Assembly (NCBI RefSeq): GCF_004681125.1
Contig: NZ_SIHO01000001.1
Location: forward strand, 434,001 to 498,000
Direction: 5' to 3'
Source of the DNA: Glacieibacterium arshaanense
GTDB taxonomy: Bacteria > Pseudomonadota > Alphaproteobacteria > Sphingomonadales > Sphingomonadaceae
Length of the DNA: 64,000 nt
The translations under genes were made by a program, and so were the position numbers. The notes beneath the pieces were generated by a model. The model searched no databases, was not told the origin of the DNA, and saw only the letters and a program-made list of their open reading frames with translations. Positions 9,130 to 18,711 of this stretch are shown here, in pieces; within the stretch, counting starts at the first letter, position 1, and each line of letters starts with the position of its first letter.

Positions 9130-10884
9130 TTGGCCGTCTTCAACGTCATCCAATCGATCCTCGGCCATGAATGGGTCTGGCGCGGCGGCATTGCGCCCGA
9201 CGTTGGGGCTTCGGGTGACGATGACCTGATCGCGCAACTGTTCCGCGCGCGCGGTGCCAACCCGCAGGACTTCGACCGGCTGCGCGCGCCGACGCTGCGC
9301 GACTGGCTGCCCGACCCGTCGATCTTCCGCGACATGGACTCGGCGGCGGCACGCATTGCCGATGCTGTCGCGGCGGGCGAAAACATCGTCATCTACGGCG
9401 ACTATGATGTCGACGGCGCGACGAGCGCGGCGTTGCTGGTGCGGTTGCTGCGCGGTTGCGGCGCCACGGTCGGCTATTACATCCCCGACCGGTTGCTCGA
9501 GGGCTATGGCCCGTCAGCGGATGCAATGGTCGAGCTCGGCAAGGCCGGCGCGGCGCTGGTGGTGACCGTCGATTGCGGCATCCAGGGGTTCGAGGCGTGT
9601 GCGGCGGCGAAGGCGGCGGGCGTCGACGTGATTGTTGTCGATCACCACCAGGCGTCGACGGCGCTGCCGGTGGCGGTGGCGGTGGTCAATCCCAACCGGC
9701 TCGATGAAGATGCGGGTGCGGCTTACGGGCATCTCGCGGCGGTCGGCGTGGCGTTTGTGCTCGGCGTCGCGGTGTTGCGGACGTTGCGCGGGCGTGGGTG
9801 GTTTGAAGGCCGCAAGGAACCGCGGATTCTCGACCTTCTCGACATTGTCGCGCTCGGCACGGTGGCCGATGTCGTGCCGCTGACCGGGCTCAATCGCGCG
9901 TTCGTGACTCAGGGCCTCAAGGTCATGGCGGCGCGGCGCAACATCGGCATGAATGCGCTGATCGATGTCGCGAAGATCGAGCGCGCACCGACGCCGCATG
10001 ATCTGGGCTTTGCACTGGGGCCGCGCATCAACGCCGGCGGCCGCGTCGGCAAGTCCGACCTCGGCGTGCGGCTGCTCAGCTGCGATGACCCTGATGAAGC
10101 GGCGGGACTGGCCGCCGAGCTCGACCGGCTCAACCAGGAACGCCGGATGATCGAGGCTGATGTCACCGAGCAGGCGCTCGAAATGGCGGCGGCGCAGGCT
10201 TTGGGGGCCGTGGCGGTGGTCGCCGGTGCCGGCTGGCACCCCGGCGTCATCGGTATCGTCGCCAGCCGCGTCAAGGACCGCATGCAGCGCCCGGCGATCG
10301 TCATTGCGCTGCAGGACGACGGCACCGCCAAGGGCTCGGGGCGCTCGGTGCCCGGCGTCGATCTGGGCGGCGCGGTGCTCGCAGCAAAGGACAGCGGCTT
10401 GCTGATCGCCGGCGGCGGCCATGCGATGGCGGCGGGGCTGACCGTCGAGACCGCGAAGATCGCCGCACTGACCGAATTCCTCGATGCGCGGCTCGGCAGC
10501 GAGGTCGCGCGGGTCGGCACGACACGGACGCTGTCGGTCGATGCCGCGCTGGCACCGCGCGGCGTCAATCTGGCGCTGACCGAGGCGCTAGATGCCGCCG
10601 GACCGTACGGGCAGGGCTGGGCGGCGCCACGCGTCGCCAGCGGGCCGTGGGTGATGGTCAAGTGCGACATTGTCGGTGAAAATCACGTGCGGGCGATTCT
10701 TTCGGGGGCCGACGGCGCGCGACTCAAGGCGATGGCGTTCCGCGCTGCCGACACGCCGCTGGGCGTCGCGATGGTCAGCGCCGGCAAGCGGCCGCTGTAT
10801 CTGGCGGGCCGCGTCAAGCGCGATGACTGGGGCAAAACGGCGACCGCCGAGCTACACCTTGACGACCTCGCCTTTGCCGACTAA
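9130..10884 (+). CDS. recJ: Single-stranded-DNA-specific exonuclease RecJ
   Basis: A 584-residue 5'-3' single-strand DNA exonuclease used in recombination and mismatch repair. DHH-domain motifs are Y-G-D-Y-D-V-D-G-A-T-S, V-T-V-D-C-G and V-V-D-H-H-Q-A; the DHHA1 motif G-G-G-H-A-M-A-A-G lies in the C-terminal half, followed by the RecJ oligonucleotide-binding domain. No ATG lies near the family start; TTG 9130 is chosen because GGAG is 9 bases upstream and the product then begins at the usual F-N-V-x-Q-S-I-L-G. The ribosome site lies inside an inverted repeat. Confidence 0.93.
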   Translation: MAVFNVIQSILGHEWVWRGGIAPDVGASGDDDLIAQLFRARGANPQDFDRLRAPTLRDWLPDPSIFRDMDSAAARIADAVAAGENIVIYGDYDVDGATSAALLVRLLRGCGATVGYYIPDRLLEGYGPSADAMVELGKAGAALVVTVDCGIQGFEACAAAKAAGVDVIVVDHHQASTALPVAVAVVNPNRLDEDAGAAYGHLAAVGVAFVLGVAVLRTLRGRGWFEGRKEPRILDLLDIVALGTVADVVPLTGLNRAFVTQGLKVMAARRNIGMNALIDVAKIERAPTPHDLGFALGPRINAGGRVGKSDLGVRLLSCDDPDEAAGLAAELDRLNQERRMIEADVTEQALEMAAAQALGAVAVVAGAGWHPGVIGIVASRVKDRMQRPAIVIALQDDGTAKGSGRSVPGVDLGGAVLAAKDSGLLIAGGGHAMAAGLTVETAKIAALTEFLDARLGSEVARVGTTRTLSVDAALAPRGVNLALTEALDAAGPYGQGWAAPRVASGPWVMVKCDIVGENHVRAILSGADGARLKAMAFRAADTPLGVAMVSAGKRPLYLAGRVKRDDWGKTATAELHLDDLAFAD

Positions 10885-10903
10885 TGCACCGGCTCCCGCT
10901 TAC

Positions 10904-10978
10904 GGTCCCTTCGTCTAGCGGTTAGGACGCGGCCCTTTCACGGCTGAAGCACGGGTTCGATTCCCGTAGGGATCACCA
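10904..10978 (+). tRNA. tRNA-Glu (anticodon TTC), CCA encoded
   Basis: The acceptor stem GGTCCCT pairs with AGGGATC (one G-T pair). The D-loop TCTAGCGGTTAGGA, an anticodon stem of five pairs around CTTTCAC, the T-arm ACGGG-TTCGATT-CCCGT and an encoded CCA at 10976-10978 are all visible. The loop matches bacterial tRNA-Glu(UUC). Confidence 0.97.
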
Positions 10979-11296
10979 AACAGCGGACTTCAGTTCTCAG
11001 CTTCATGGGGTTGCCGTGCCATTCGGCGAGCGACCGGCTGCGGCAAGCTTATTACCCCATTTTCAGATCCCCAGCATGTCCTGCTGCGTTGCCTGATTGA
11101 TCGGCATAGGGTGTGACGACGGCGACGTCCGCGTCGTCTTTGGGGCCGGAAGCTGACAGGCAGCAATCGGCCCCGCAATTGTCAAAAGCGGACGTTAGTC
11201 TTGAGAATTAGCGCCCGAAGGCAGCCCGCATCGTTTGCAACCCCATCTTCGTTGAGGTTCCAGGCAGGGCGTGTCGCCGATATGAGTGCTCGCGGC
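10979..11296. other. Non-coding stretch between tRNA-Glu and the P450 operon, with a repeat remnant
   Basis: No convincing gene. Positions 11139-11200 contain GGGGCCGGAAGC-like sequence that looks like a decayed copy of the dispersed repeat found elsewhere in the window. The P450 operon ends on the opposite strand at 11297. No integrase or direct repeat of the tRNA 3' end is visible next to the tRNA. Confidence 0.5.
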
Positions 11297-12547
11297 TCAG
11301 CTGAAGAGCCGAACTGGCAACCGCTTCACGCCGCAAACGAAGTTGCTGCGTAGATACGCGGGGTCACCGGTGGCGCTAATGTCCGGATAGCGTCGCAGCA
11401 GTTCGGTGAGCAGGGCGCGGAGTTCGATTTGTGCCAGCCGGGCGCCGATGCAATGGTGGATGCCGGTGCCAAAGGCGAGATGCTGCCGGGCATTGCTGCG
11501 TCCGATATCAAGTGCATGCGGGTTTTCGAATACCGCCGGGTCATGGTTGGCTGCACCGTACAGCAGCGCGACACGCTCGCCTGCGGCAATTGTCTTGTCG
11601 CGCAGCTGCACATCTTCGACGGCAGTGCGGACCATATGGATGACCGGAGACGTGTGCCGCAGAATTTCCTCGACCGCATCGGGGATCAACTCGGCATTGG
11701 CTACCAGTTGCGCGCGTTGGCCGGGATGATCGGTCAGCAACATGACCGACCCGGTCAAGGCGTTGCGGGTTGTTTCGTTGCCGGCGGCGAACAGCGTGGC
11801 GCACATGCCATCGCGAGTTGCGTCGCTCAGCGGCTCGCCTGCCAGGGTACCATGCGCGATCAGGCTCATCAGATCGTCGCGGGGTTCTGCGCGACGCTTT
11901 TCGACGAGCCACTTGCCGTAGGCGAAGACCTCGAGGAAGGCCTGTTGCGCCTCGATGATATTGGCCGACATGTCGGGGTCTTCCGCGCCGACCATGCGGT
12001 TGGTCCAGGCGAGAATCTTGGGTTCGTCCTCGGCCGGCACGCCGAGCAGTTCGCACAATGCGCGGATTGGTACCGCACTGGCGACTTCGCTGACGAATTC
12101 GACTTCGGTTCGTCCGTCGAGGCTTTCGAGCAGCTCGGCGACAAATGTCCGGATGCGGTCCTCCAATATGCGCAGTCGCGCCGGCATGAACATGGGCATC
12201 AGGATGCGCTTGAAATCGCCGTGCTCGGGTGGGTCGTAGGTCAGGATGTTGCGACCGAGCGCCCGCAGCACCGCCGATGCCGCCGTATTTTCACCTGAGG
12301 CTGCGAGATTGAAGCCATTGGCGGACGAAAACCGGCGGGTGTCCCGGCTCACGGCCTGCACATCTGCGTGGCTGGTCAGGACATGGAATGGCAGCTGGCT
12401 GGGGCCGCCGGGATGCAAGTGGACGGGGTCGGTGCTGCGCAGCAAATCATAGGCTGCATGCGGGTGACCACCGACAAACTGCTCGAGATCGAGCATGTTG
12501 AATATTGCCGGCGTGCCATTCCGGACATCGGCTTGCGCGGTGTTCAT
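11297..12547 (-). CDS. Cytochrome P450, last gene of the TonB receptor operon
   Basis: A 416-residue soluble bacterial P450 that would hydroxylate a small organic substrate using electrons from a ferredoxin and reductase not encoded here. The I-helix A-A-G-N-E-T-T lies near residue 254-260, the K-helix E-I-L-R at 294-297, and the haem loop F-G-T-G-I-H-H-C-I-G places the ligand Cys at about 366. The ATG at 12547 has an AAGGGA site. It follows the flavin-enzyme gene by 36 bp in an operon that starts with the TonB-dependent receptor. The substrate is unknown. Confidence 0.92.
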   Translation of the reverse strand: MNTAQADVRNGTPAIFNMLDLEQFVGGHPHAAYDLLRSTDPVHLHPGGPSQLPFHVLTSHADVQAVSRDTRRFSSANGFNLAASGENTAASAVLRALGRNILTYDPPEHGDFKRILMPMFMPARLRILEDRIRTFVAELLESLDGRTEVEFVSEVASAVPIRALCELLGVPAEDEPKILAWTNRMVGAEDPDMSANIIEAQQAFLEVFAYGKWLVEKRRAEPRDDLMSLIAHGTLAGEPLSDATRDGMCATLFAAGNETTRNALTGSVMLLTDHPGQRAQLVANAELIPDAVEEILRHTSPVIHMVRTAVEDVQLRDKTIAAGERVALLYGAANHDPAVFENPHALDIGRSNARQHLAFGTGIHHCIGARLAQIELRALLTELLRRYPDISATGDPAYLRSNFVCGVKRLPVRLFS

Positions 12548-12583
12548 GCGTGTTTTCCCTTGGCTAGAGCCGGCGCGCGGCAG

Positions 12584-13747
12584 TCACAGCAAGTCTGCCG
12601 GCGTGGGGTCCAGCCCCAGCGTAATCTTGCCGCCGATCTGGGCGGCGCGGTCCCAGTCAAATACGACATGGCCGCGCATCATCTGGACATCGCGCAGGTG
12701 GCGTTGCAGCGGCGAATCCAGAAAGCCCGAACTGGCGCCGGCAGCGGCTGCCATGGTGTTAATGGCAAGATTGGCCATGCGTACGACATCAGCGCTGGCA
12801 AGGCGGATCGCCGCCAGTGTTTCCACACCGATTGAATTGCCCTTGTGGCCTTCGCGTTCGAGCAGCGCGATGGCATCGGCCCAGACCAGCCGCGCCGCGC
12901 GCACCGTGGCGAGCGCCTCGCCAAGCCGCAGGTGCGTCGCCTGTGCATCACTTTGCTTGGCGCCACCGGTGTAGGCCTGAATCTTGGATTTCATGCGCGC
13001 CGTGAAACTGTCGAGCGCCCCCTCGGCCGCGCCGAGTGCCGGACTTGCCGCAACCAGTGCGAGCGCTGCCGACATGGGAAAGCCGACGTTGGAATTCGGG
13101 TGCAGTGCGTCGCCCGGCGCCACGCCGAACTTCAGATACACCGCGGCCATGGTGCGATGATCGGGAACGAAAACATCGCTGGCGACAATGGTGTTGCTGC
13201 CCGTCGCGGCCATGCCCGCAGTGTGCCAGATATCATCTACGGTGACATCGGCAATGGGCAGCACGCAAAAGCGCGGACCCATGGCGCCGGGTTCGATGCA
13301 GTTGACCATCACCCAGTCGGCATGGTTGACGCCGGTCGCCCATTCCCAGCGCCCGCCAATCCGGTAGCCGCCATCGACCTTTCTGGCCTGACCCGTCGGG
13401 GCGAGCGGTGCCGGCACCATCGGCACCTTGCCCTCGGCAAAGAGTTCGGCCTGCAATGCCGGCTCGAACTTGCACAACAGCCAAGCGTGCATCGCCAGAA
13501 ACGACAAGGTCCAGGCGCTTGATGCACAGCCATGGGCAAGCCGCCGGGTGACGTCGAACAACTGACCGAGCGAAGCACCGCCACCGCCGCCGCTGACCGG
13601 GACGGCCATGGCGAAGAATCCTGCCGCTGCGGCTTCATCAATCGACGCCTGCGGCACCGATCGGTGCGCCTCGGCATCGCGGGCCCGGGCTGCGAGGCGC
13701 CCGGACATTTCGTCGGCCCAGTCCGGCCAGTTTGTTGCAGCTTGCAT
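12584..13747 (-). CDS. Acyl-CoA-dehydrogenase-fold flavoprotein, probably a flavin monooxygenase
   Basis: A 387-residue protein with the acyl-CoA dehydrogenase fold: a helical N-terminal half (F-F-A-M-A-V-P, A-H-G-C-A-S-S-A-W), a central beta domain (R-W-E-W-A-T-G-V-N-H-A-D-W) and a C-terminal helical domain. The S-S-A-W and S-G-x-W/R-W-x-x-x-S-G-like patterns resemble group D two-component monooxygenases (HsaA, DszC, HpaB-like) more than true dehydrogenases. A separate flavin reductase would then be needed, and none is nearby. The start is ATG 13747, preceded by AGAGGTG. The P450 gene follows; the esterase stop is 3 bases upstream. Confidence 0.75.
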   Translation of the reverse strand: MQAATNWPDWADEMSGRLAARARDAEAHRSVPQASIDEAAAAGFFAMAVPVSGGGGGASLGQLFDVTRRLAHGCASSAWTLSFLAMHAWLLCKFEPALQAELFAEGKVPMVPAPLAPTGQARKVDGGYRIGGRWEWATGVNHADWVMVNCIEPGAMGPRFCVLPIADVTVDDIWHTAGMAATGSNTIVASDVFVPDHRTMAAVYLKFGVAPGDALHPNSNVGFPMSAALALVAASPALGAAEGALDSFTARMKSKIQAYTGGAKQSDAQATHLRLGEALATVRAARLVWADAIALLEREGHKGNSIGVETLAAIRLASADVVRMANLAINTMAAAAGASSGFLDSPLQRHLRDVQMMRGHVVFDWDRAAQIGGKITLGLDPTPADLL

Positions 13748-13750
13748 CAA

Positions 13751-14668
13751 TCACCTCTGTCGTGGTCGGGCCGGATCGACGGGATTTGCCGGATAGCCCG
13801 CCTGTAGCTTCACGCTGTCCATCATCTGGCGCACCATGGCGACTTCGGCGTTGGCCCAGTCCGGCGGACTGGCAACGCGGCCGAGAAATCCGAACGCATC
13901 GATGAAGCGGGGTTCGAGCGACGGGCCAAGATGATCGGCGCCGCGTACTAGGCGGTATTCATGCGCGACGCCGGCATCGTACAGGATTCGGTGCAGAAAC
14001 TCGGCGCCATGGTGCAGGAAGAACAGGTCGTGGTCGCCGGCTTCAAAATAGATTTCGAGGCCGGTCAAGCGCCCGGGTTCGGTGGCAGCGATGGTCGCTG
14101 GGTTGTTCGCGGCCCACCAATCGGTATCGACAGGCTTGCCGTAGATTTCTTCGAACAGCGCGTCGGACCGCCAATAGCGGTCACGCTGCTTGATGTCGTG
14201 AAATGCCAGCGCCGGCTCGATCGCCGCCTCGAGCACGGCCACAGCGGCGAAGCGGTCGGGATGCTTGAACGCCAATCGCAGCGCGCCCATCCCGCCCATC
14301 GAAATACCTGAGACGAACGTTCCGGTTCGGTCTGTCGCGATATGCGTATTGGAATGCATCCACGGCAGCAGCTCATTGAGGAGGAAGTCCTCCCAGTTAG
14401 CCGAGCCGTCGCGGAAGTTCATGTAGAACGAGCGCCCCGCCGACGGCATGACCGATACCATCGGTGGAATCTGCCCGCGCGCCATCGCCGTTTCGAGATA
14501 GGGCGCAACGTCACGCAGCCAGACATTCGACTGCCCGCCGCCATGAAGCTGGATCAGCAGCGGATACGGCTCCGCCCGGTTCGTGTCATAACCCGGCGGG
14601 TATGCGATTGTTGCGGGTATCGGCCCCGGCACATGGTTTGACGGGATCGCGACGTCTTCGAAATGCAT
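13751..14668 (-). CDS. Esterase D-like alpha/beta hydrolase
   Basis: About 305 residues. The oxyanion region L-H-G-G-G lies near residue 41 and the nucleophile motif G-I-S-M-G puts Ser at about 123; the Asp and His come late (E-A-G-D-H-D, G-A-D-H-L-G). No signal peptide is seen, so it is probably cytoplasmic. The pattern fits the putative esterase family that includes esterase D and feruloyl-esterase-like enzymes. In this operon it may cleave an ester in a substrate imported by the neighbouring TonB receptor before the oxygenases act. ATG 14668 is chosen; GTG 14671 just before it is possible. Confidence 0.82.
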   Translation of the reverse strand: MHFEDVAIPSNHVPGPIPATIAYPPGYDTNRAEPYPLLIQLHGGGQSNVWLRDVAPYLETAMARGQIPPMVSVMPSAGRSFYMNFRDGSANWEDFLLNELLPWMHSNTHIATDRTGTFVSGISMGGMGALRLAFKHPDRFAAVAVLEAAIEPALAFHDIKQRDRYWRSDALFEEIYGKPVDTDWWAANNPATIAATEPGRLTGLEIYFEAGDHDLFFLHHGAEFLHRILYDAGVAHEYRLVRGADHLGPSLEPRFIDAFGFLGRVASPPDWANAEVAMVRQMMDSVKLQAGYPANPVDPARPRQR

Positions 14669-14701
14669 CACGACAAAGTCGACACCGCGCTCCGCCCCGG
14701 C

Positions 14702-17071
14702 CTAGTAGCGGAAGCGCACGGTCAAACCATACATCTGCGGATCGCCGAGTGACGCCGTCAGTGCGCCGGTGGCGCCAACCCCCGGCGAGACGGTGGTGAA
14801 GTATTCCTCGTCGAACAGGTTCTTCGCCCAGACATAGGCGTCCCAGATGCCGCTTTCGGCGCGGATGCCAATGCGCGCGTTGACCAGATTGAGCGGTCCT
14901 GAAATCGTGTAGATCGAGTTGGCAGCCGTCGTGTTGATCGATGACCGATAGCTCCAGTCGACGCCAACATAGGCTGTCGCCGGCATCGAGCCGAGGTTCA
15001 GTGGCTGGTCGAATTCGCCGCCCGCTGCCGCAGCCCATTCGGGAACGCCGGGCAGCTGGGTGTTGCTGAGGTCGCATGACGGCTTGGTGGCATTCTCCAG
15101 ACCGCAAGGGCCGGTGGGGAAGCTGTCATACTTGGCGTTATCGTAGGTCAGCGAGCCGTAAAGGCTCAGATTGTCGAACGGCCGCGCCTGTATATCGATT
15201 TCGACGCCCTGCGAGGTGACCTTGGGCACGTTCGCCAGATAAAGGACGGCGTGGTCAACGTCGTAGGTCTGCGCCTGATAGTCGTTGTCCTCAATATAGA
15301 AGAGCGCGGCATTGAACGTCAGGCGCCGGTCGAACCACTGACTCTTCAGGCCGATTTCGAAATTGTTCAACGTTTCGGTGGCGACCACTGGCGATACGCC
15401 CGGCGGCAACTGGATAAGATTGAGCCCGCCCGAACGGCTGCCGCGCGAGTAGGTGCCATAGACCATGAGATTGTCGGCCGCCTGATAGGAAAGGTTCGCC
15501 ATGCCCGACAGCGCCCCCTCATTCACACTGACGTTGAAGTTTCCCGGGCTCGCGAAGCCGTTGCGGATGGCCGAAAACAACGGTGGGAAGCCGGTGAGCG
15601 GCACACCGCCGGCGACGGTCGCGCTATAGATGCCATCCTTCCAGTCATAGGTGTAGCGCAGCCCACCGGTCAGGTTGAGCTTGTCGTTGATGTGCCATGT
15701 CGCCTGGCCGAAACCTGCGAGGCTCTGTGTGTGATAGTGGTTGGCGGTGGTTTGCGTCACCCCGTTAAGCACCAGCGCGGGCAGGAACGGGCTGACGAAC
15801 AGCGACATTGCGGCGTTGCCGTAGCCGATTACCAGATCCTGATCGATCTTCTCGTCGAAGAAGAACAACCCGCCGACATAGTCGATTGTGTTGGTGCCGT
15901 TCGAGGCGATGCGCAATTCCTGGCTGAACTGATTCTGCTGGTCAGCGTTGTTGGCCGACGTAAAGGCGCTCATCGGCGTGAAATCGAGATCGTTCTGCGG
16001 CGCCCAGTTCCAGAACCGCCACGCCGTGACCGAGGTCAGCGTCATGCCCGACAATGTCCAGTCGACTGCCATCGAAACACCGCCGGTCTCGCCAAAGGCC
16101 GAAAGTGGCGAATTGGTGTTCGCCTGCCGCGCGAACGGATCGACGACCGGCGTGTAGCCAAAGGGCTTCGATAGCGCGACGAAGTTCTTGCCGTTCGACG
16201 GGGTGACGATGTTCGACAGCACCTGGTTGCAGCAGGCCACATCCTGCTTGCTGTAGTCGCCGATCACCCGGACGGAGATGTCGCTGGTCGGCGTGAACAG
16301 CAACTGGCCGCGCAGCGCCAGATTGTTGAGATCGTTCTGCTTTTGGTCGTTATACAGATTGACCAGCGTGCCGTTGCGTACCGTGACCGCCCCCGACAGG
16401 CGCAACGCCAGCTTGTCGGCGACCAGCGGCCCGGAGACGCTGGCCTTCCCCTGGAAATAGCCATAGTTGCCGATGCTGACCTCGCCGCCGGCGTGCAGGT
16501 CGAACGTCGGCTTGGCGCTGGTCACGACCACTGCGCCGGCGGTGGTGTTCTTGCCGTACAGCGTGCCCTGCGGACCGCGCAGGACTTCGATACGCTCGAT
16601 ATCGATCAGGTCGAAGGTCGCGGTGCCGGGCCGGTTGAAATAGACCTGGTCGACGTAAAAGCCGACGCCGGGGTCTAGGCCGTCGCTGGCCAGCCCGATG
16701 TTGTTGCCCAGGCCGCGGATGTTGATGCTCGAGTTGCGCGGATTGAAGGTCGTGAACTGCGCCGAGGGCACGAACGTCAGCGCCTGCTCGATGGTGTTGG
16801 TGTTGGTCTTGCGCAGCAGATCGCCGCTGAGCACCGAAATGGCGACCGGCGTGGTCTGCAGATTCTCGGAACGGTGGCGCGCAGTGACGACGATTTCGTC
16901 ATAGTTGGTCGCGTCGGCGGACGCCGTTTTTTCGGTAGCAGCCGCGTCGGGTGCCGCCACTTCGGCCGCATGCGCGGCAACCGGTGCCCCGATCGCCAGC
17001 AAGCTGACCGTGCCTGCCAGCCAATGGCGGTGCAGGCGACGCGTGGCGTTTGCCTGATTGTCCGTGACCAT
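14702..17071 (-). CDS. TonB-dependent outer-membrane receptor
   Basis: A 789-residue receptor. An N-terminal signal peptide ends near A-H-A-A; a TonB-box-like D-E-I-V-V-T-A-R segment leads into the plug domain (V-L-R-G-P-Q-G-T-L-Y-G-K-N-T-T-A-G-A) and a beta-barrel that ends in the aromatic Y-G-L-T-V-R-F-R-Y. Such receptors take up ligands too large or scarce for porins. It is the first gene of an operon with an esterase, a flavin enzyme and a P450, so an organic substrate is more likely than a siderophore. Two AGTATC operator-like sites lie in its promoter region. Confidence 0.93.
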   Translation of the reverse strand: MVTDNQANATRRLHRHWLAGTVSLLAIGAPVAAHAAEVAAPDAAATEKTASADATNYDEIVVTARHRSENLQTTPVAISVLSGDLLRKTNTNTIEQALTFVPSAQFTTFNPRNSSINIRGLGNNIGLASDGLDPGVGFYVDQVYFNRPGTATFDLIDIERIEVLRGPQGTLYGKNTTAGAVVVTSAKPTFDLHAGGEVSIGNYGYFQGKASVSGPLVADKLALRLSGAVTVRNGTLVNLYNDQKQNDLNNLALRGQLLFTPTSDISVRVIGDYSKQDVACCNQVLSNIVTPSNGKNFVALSKPFGYTPVVDPFARQANTNSPLSAFGETGGVSMAVDWTLSGMTLTSVTAWRFWNWAPQNDLDFTPMSAFTSANNADQQNQFSQELRIASNGTNTIDYVGGLFFFDEKIDQDLVIGYGNAAMSLFVSPFLPALVLNGVTQTTANHYHTQSLAGFGQATWHINDKLNLTGGLRYTYDWKDGIYSATVAGGVPLTGFPPLFSAIRNGFASPGNFNVSVNEGALSGMANLSYQAADNLMVYGTYSRGSRSGGLNLIQLPPGVSPVVATETLNNFEIGLKSQWFDRRLTFNAALFYIEDNDYQAQTYDVDHAVLYLANVPKVTSQGVEIDIQARPFDNLSLYGSLTYDNAKYDSFPTGPCGLENATKPSCDLSNTQLPGVPEWAAAAGGEFDQPLNLGSMPATAYVGVDWSYRSSINTTAANSIYTISGPLNLVNARIGIRAESGIWDAYVWAKNLFDEEYFTTVSPGVGATGALTASLGDPQMYGLTVRFRY

Positions 17072-17130
17072 GACCCTGTCTCCCCGCGGTGCGGACGGTT
17101 GACGGTCTGATGCCGCTCGACGTCCTATGT

Positions 17131-17199
17131 TTTACATATGAGTATCTATTCGCACCGATTCGCGGGGGACGTCAAATTGTTTTTACAATTGAGTATCAC
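17131..17199 (-). promoter_or_regulatory. Two operator-like sites in the TonB receptor promoter
   Basis: Two copies of a T-x-C-A-x-W-T-G-A-G-T-A-T-C element lie 51 bp apart (cores AGTATC at 17141-17146 and 17192-17197). On the minus strand a TTGACG -35-like box (17170-17175) lies between them, and AT-rich -10 candidates follow it. A third copy is found in the MFS promoter. They are proposed targets of the adjacent double TetR regulator. Confidence 0.55.
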
Positions 17200-17285
17200 T
17201 GCGCCCTGCAATGAAATATACAGGTTCGACACGCCGTGCCGCAGTGATCGGAATCTTGGGGCGGCGCTGAGCCAAGCCTGAAGTG

Positions 17286-18566
17286 TCAGATGGGCTTCAA
17301 ACCCAATCGCAGGACATCGACAACCTCGGTCGCAATCTCGGCGCGCCGTTCTGCACTGACATCGAGCAGTCCCTTCGAGAGCCATGACGGCCCACCCGGT
17401 ATTACCGTCAACAGCAACCGGAGATTAATCGCGCGCACTTCGCCTTGCGATTGCAACTTGCTGTACCGGCTCTGCCAATCTGTCGTCAGATTGCGTCCTA
17501 CTGCCGCCAGCAGCGCCCTGTTTTCGGCCGAAAGCGCGCCAAAGCCGAGTGTCGGCCGCAGTGGCTCGATATCAGGCCGCAGCAACGCAATGGCATTGGC
17601 GCGCAAAACGCCGACGACGAGATCCATTTCGCTGAATCCGGGCTGCGGACGGTCAAAGGCATTGTTTTCGATAAACTGCCCAATGCGGTAAACGCGTTCG
17701 TAACACGCTGTAACAATAGCGTCTTTATCGCCAACATGGTGATACAATGTACGCTTGGTGGCGCCGAGCTCGGCCGCAATTTCATCGAGCGACGTAATAT
17801 CGACGCCTTTGCGGTTGAACAGTCGCGACGCGGCTACCAGAATCGCTTCACGCTTGCCTTCGGCAAGCCGTTTGCGATCAAAGGCCGCGATATTCTGGAC
17901 GAGCAGCGGATCAAGGTCGATCGCCAGTGCATTTACCGGTCGGCCGCGGTCGGAAGCCCAGCCGCTTGCCAGTAGGTCATTGATGCCGGTGATGATCTCC
18001 TGCCGATCGACCGAATTCGCGCCGAACAGTGTCGGCGCCCAGGACATTGTCAGCGGTATCCAATGGATAAGGCTGACAACCGTGCGGGCCAGGATCGGGA
18101 AGTTACCGTGGCGTATCGCGCCGGCCTTTGCGCCGGCCTCGAGAATGGCGGCCAGCCTTGCCACGATCCCTTCGTACACTGCCATTACCGTTTCACGGTC
18201 GGTCGGGCGCAGCACGCCGAGTTCCGTCAACGCGGCGAGTTCGGGTTCGTCCGGATTCAGTGACCGCGCGACAAAATGCTGCACAACCTCCAGCGCCGAG
18301 CCAGGCATCACAGCAGCTTCGCCAAGGTGACGGGCGAGCCGCTCGCAGGACCGGCGATAGACCTGAAAGACGAGGTCCTCGCGGTCATCGATGTAATAGT
18401 ATAGCGCCGCCCGCGACACTTCGAGCGTGTCGGCGATTTCGGCAAGCGACGTCTGCGACACACCGCTGGCGTTGAACTGCCGCGCCGCCTCGTCGAGCAG
18501 CGAGTCGCGCCGCGATGGCGACGTCTTGCTATTGGCTTTCGCCGGCTTGGCAGGGGTTTTGGCCAT
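17286..18566 (-). CDS. Tandem (single-chain) double TetR/AcrR regulator
   Basis: A 426-residue protein with two full TetR units. The first helix-turn-helix lies near residues 20-65 (S-L-A-E-I-A-D-T-L-E-V-S-R-A-A-L-Y-Y-Y-I) and the second near 237-285 (S-L-D-E-I-A-A-E-L-G-A-T-K-R-T-L-Y-H-H-V), each followed by a helical ligand/dimer domain. Such fusions can act as covalent dimers. The ATG at 18566 with GGAG upstream is chosen over upstream frames. It sits between the TonB receptor operon and the divergent MFS gene, whose promoters share an AGTATC motif, so it probably controls both. Confidence 0.9.
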   Translation of the reverse strand: MAKTPAKPAKANSKTSPSRRDSLLDEAARQFNASGVSQTSLAEIADTLEVSRAALYYYIDDREDLVFQVYRRSCERLARHLGEAAVMPGSALEVVQHFVARSLNPDEPELAALTELGVLRPTDRETVMAVYEGIVARLAAILEAGAKAGAIRHGNFPILARTVVSLIHWIPLTMSWAPTLFGANSVDRQEIITGINDLLASGWASDRGRPVNALAIDLDPLLVQNIAAFDRKRLAEGKREAILVAASRLFNRKGVDITSLDEIAAELGATKRTLYHHVGDKDAIVTACYERVYRIGQFIENNAFDRPQPGFSEMDLVVGVLRANAIALLRPDIEPLRPTLGFGALSAENRALLAAVGRNLTTDWQSRYSKLQSQGEVRAINLRLLLTVIPGGPSWLSKGLLDVSAERRAEIATEVVDVLRLGLKPI

Positions 18567-18711
18567 CAGGCTCCGTGGTGATTCTGCACGATACGGCTTG
18601 GCGCCGGAAGGACCGTGTGGAGCCCTCCCATAGCTGCTGCCCAACACAGGCGCACGATAATTCCATTCTGCGCGGCAACTTCAAGCAGCAATGGCACGGG
18701 TTGCCAAGCAT

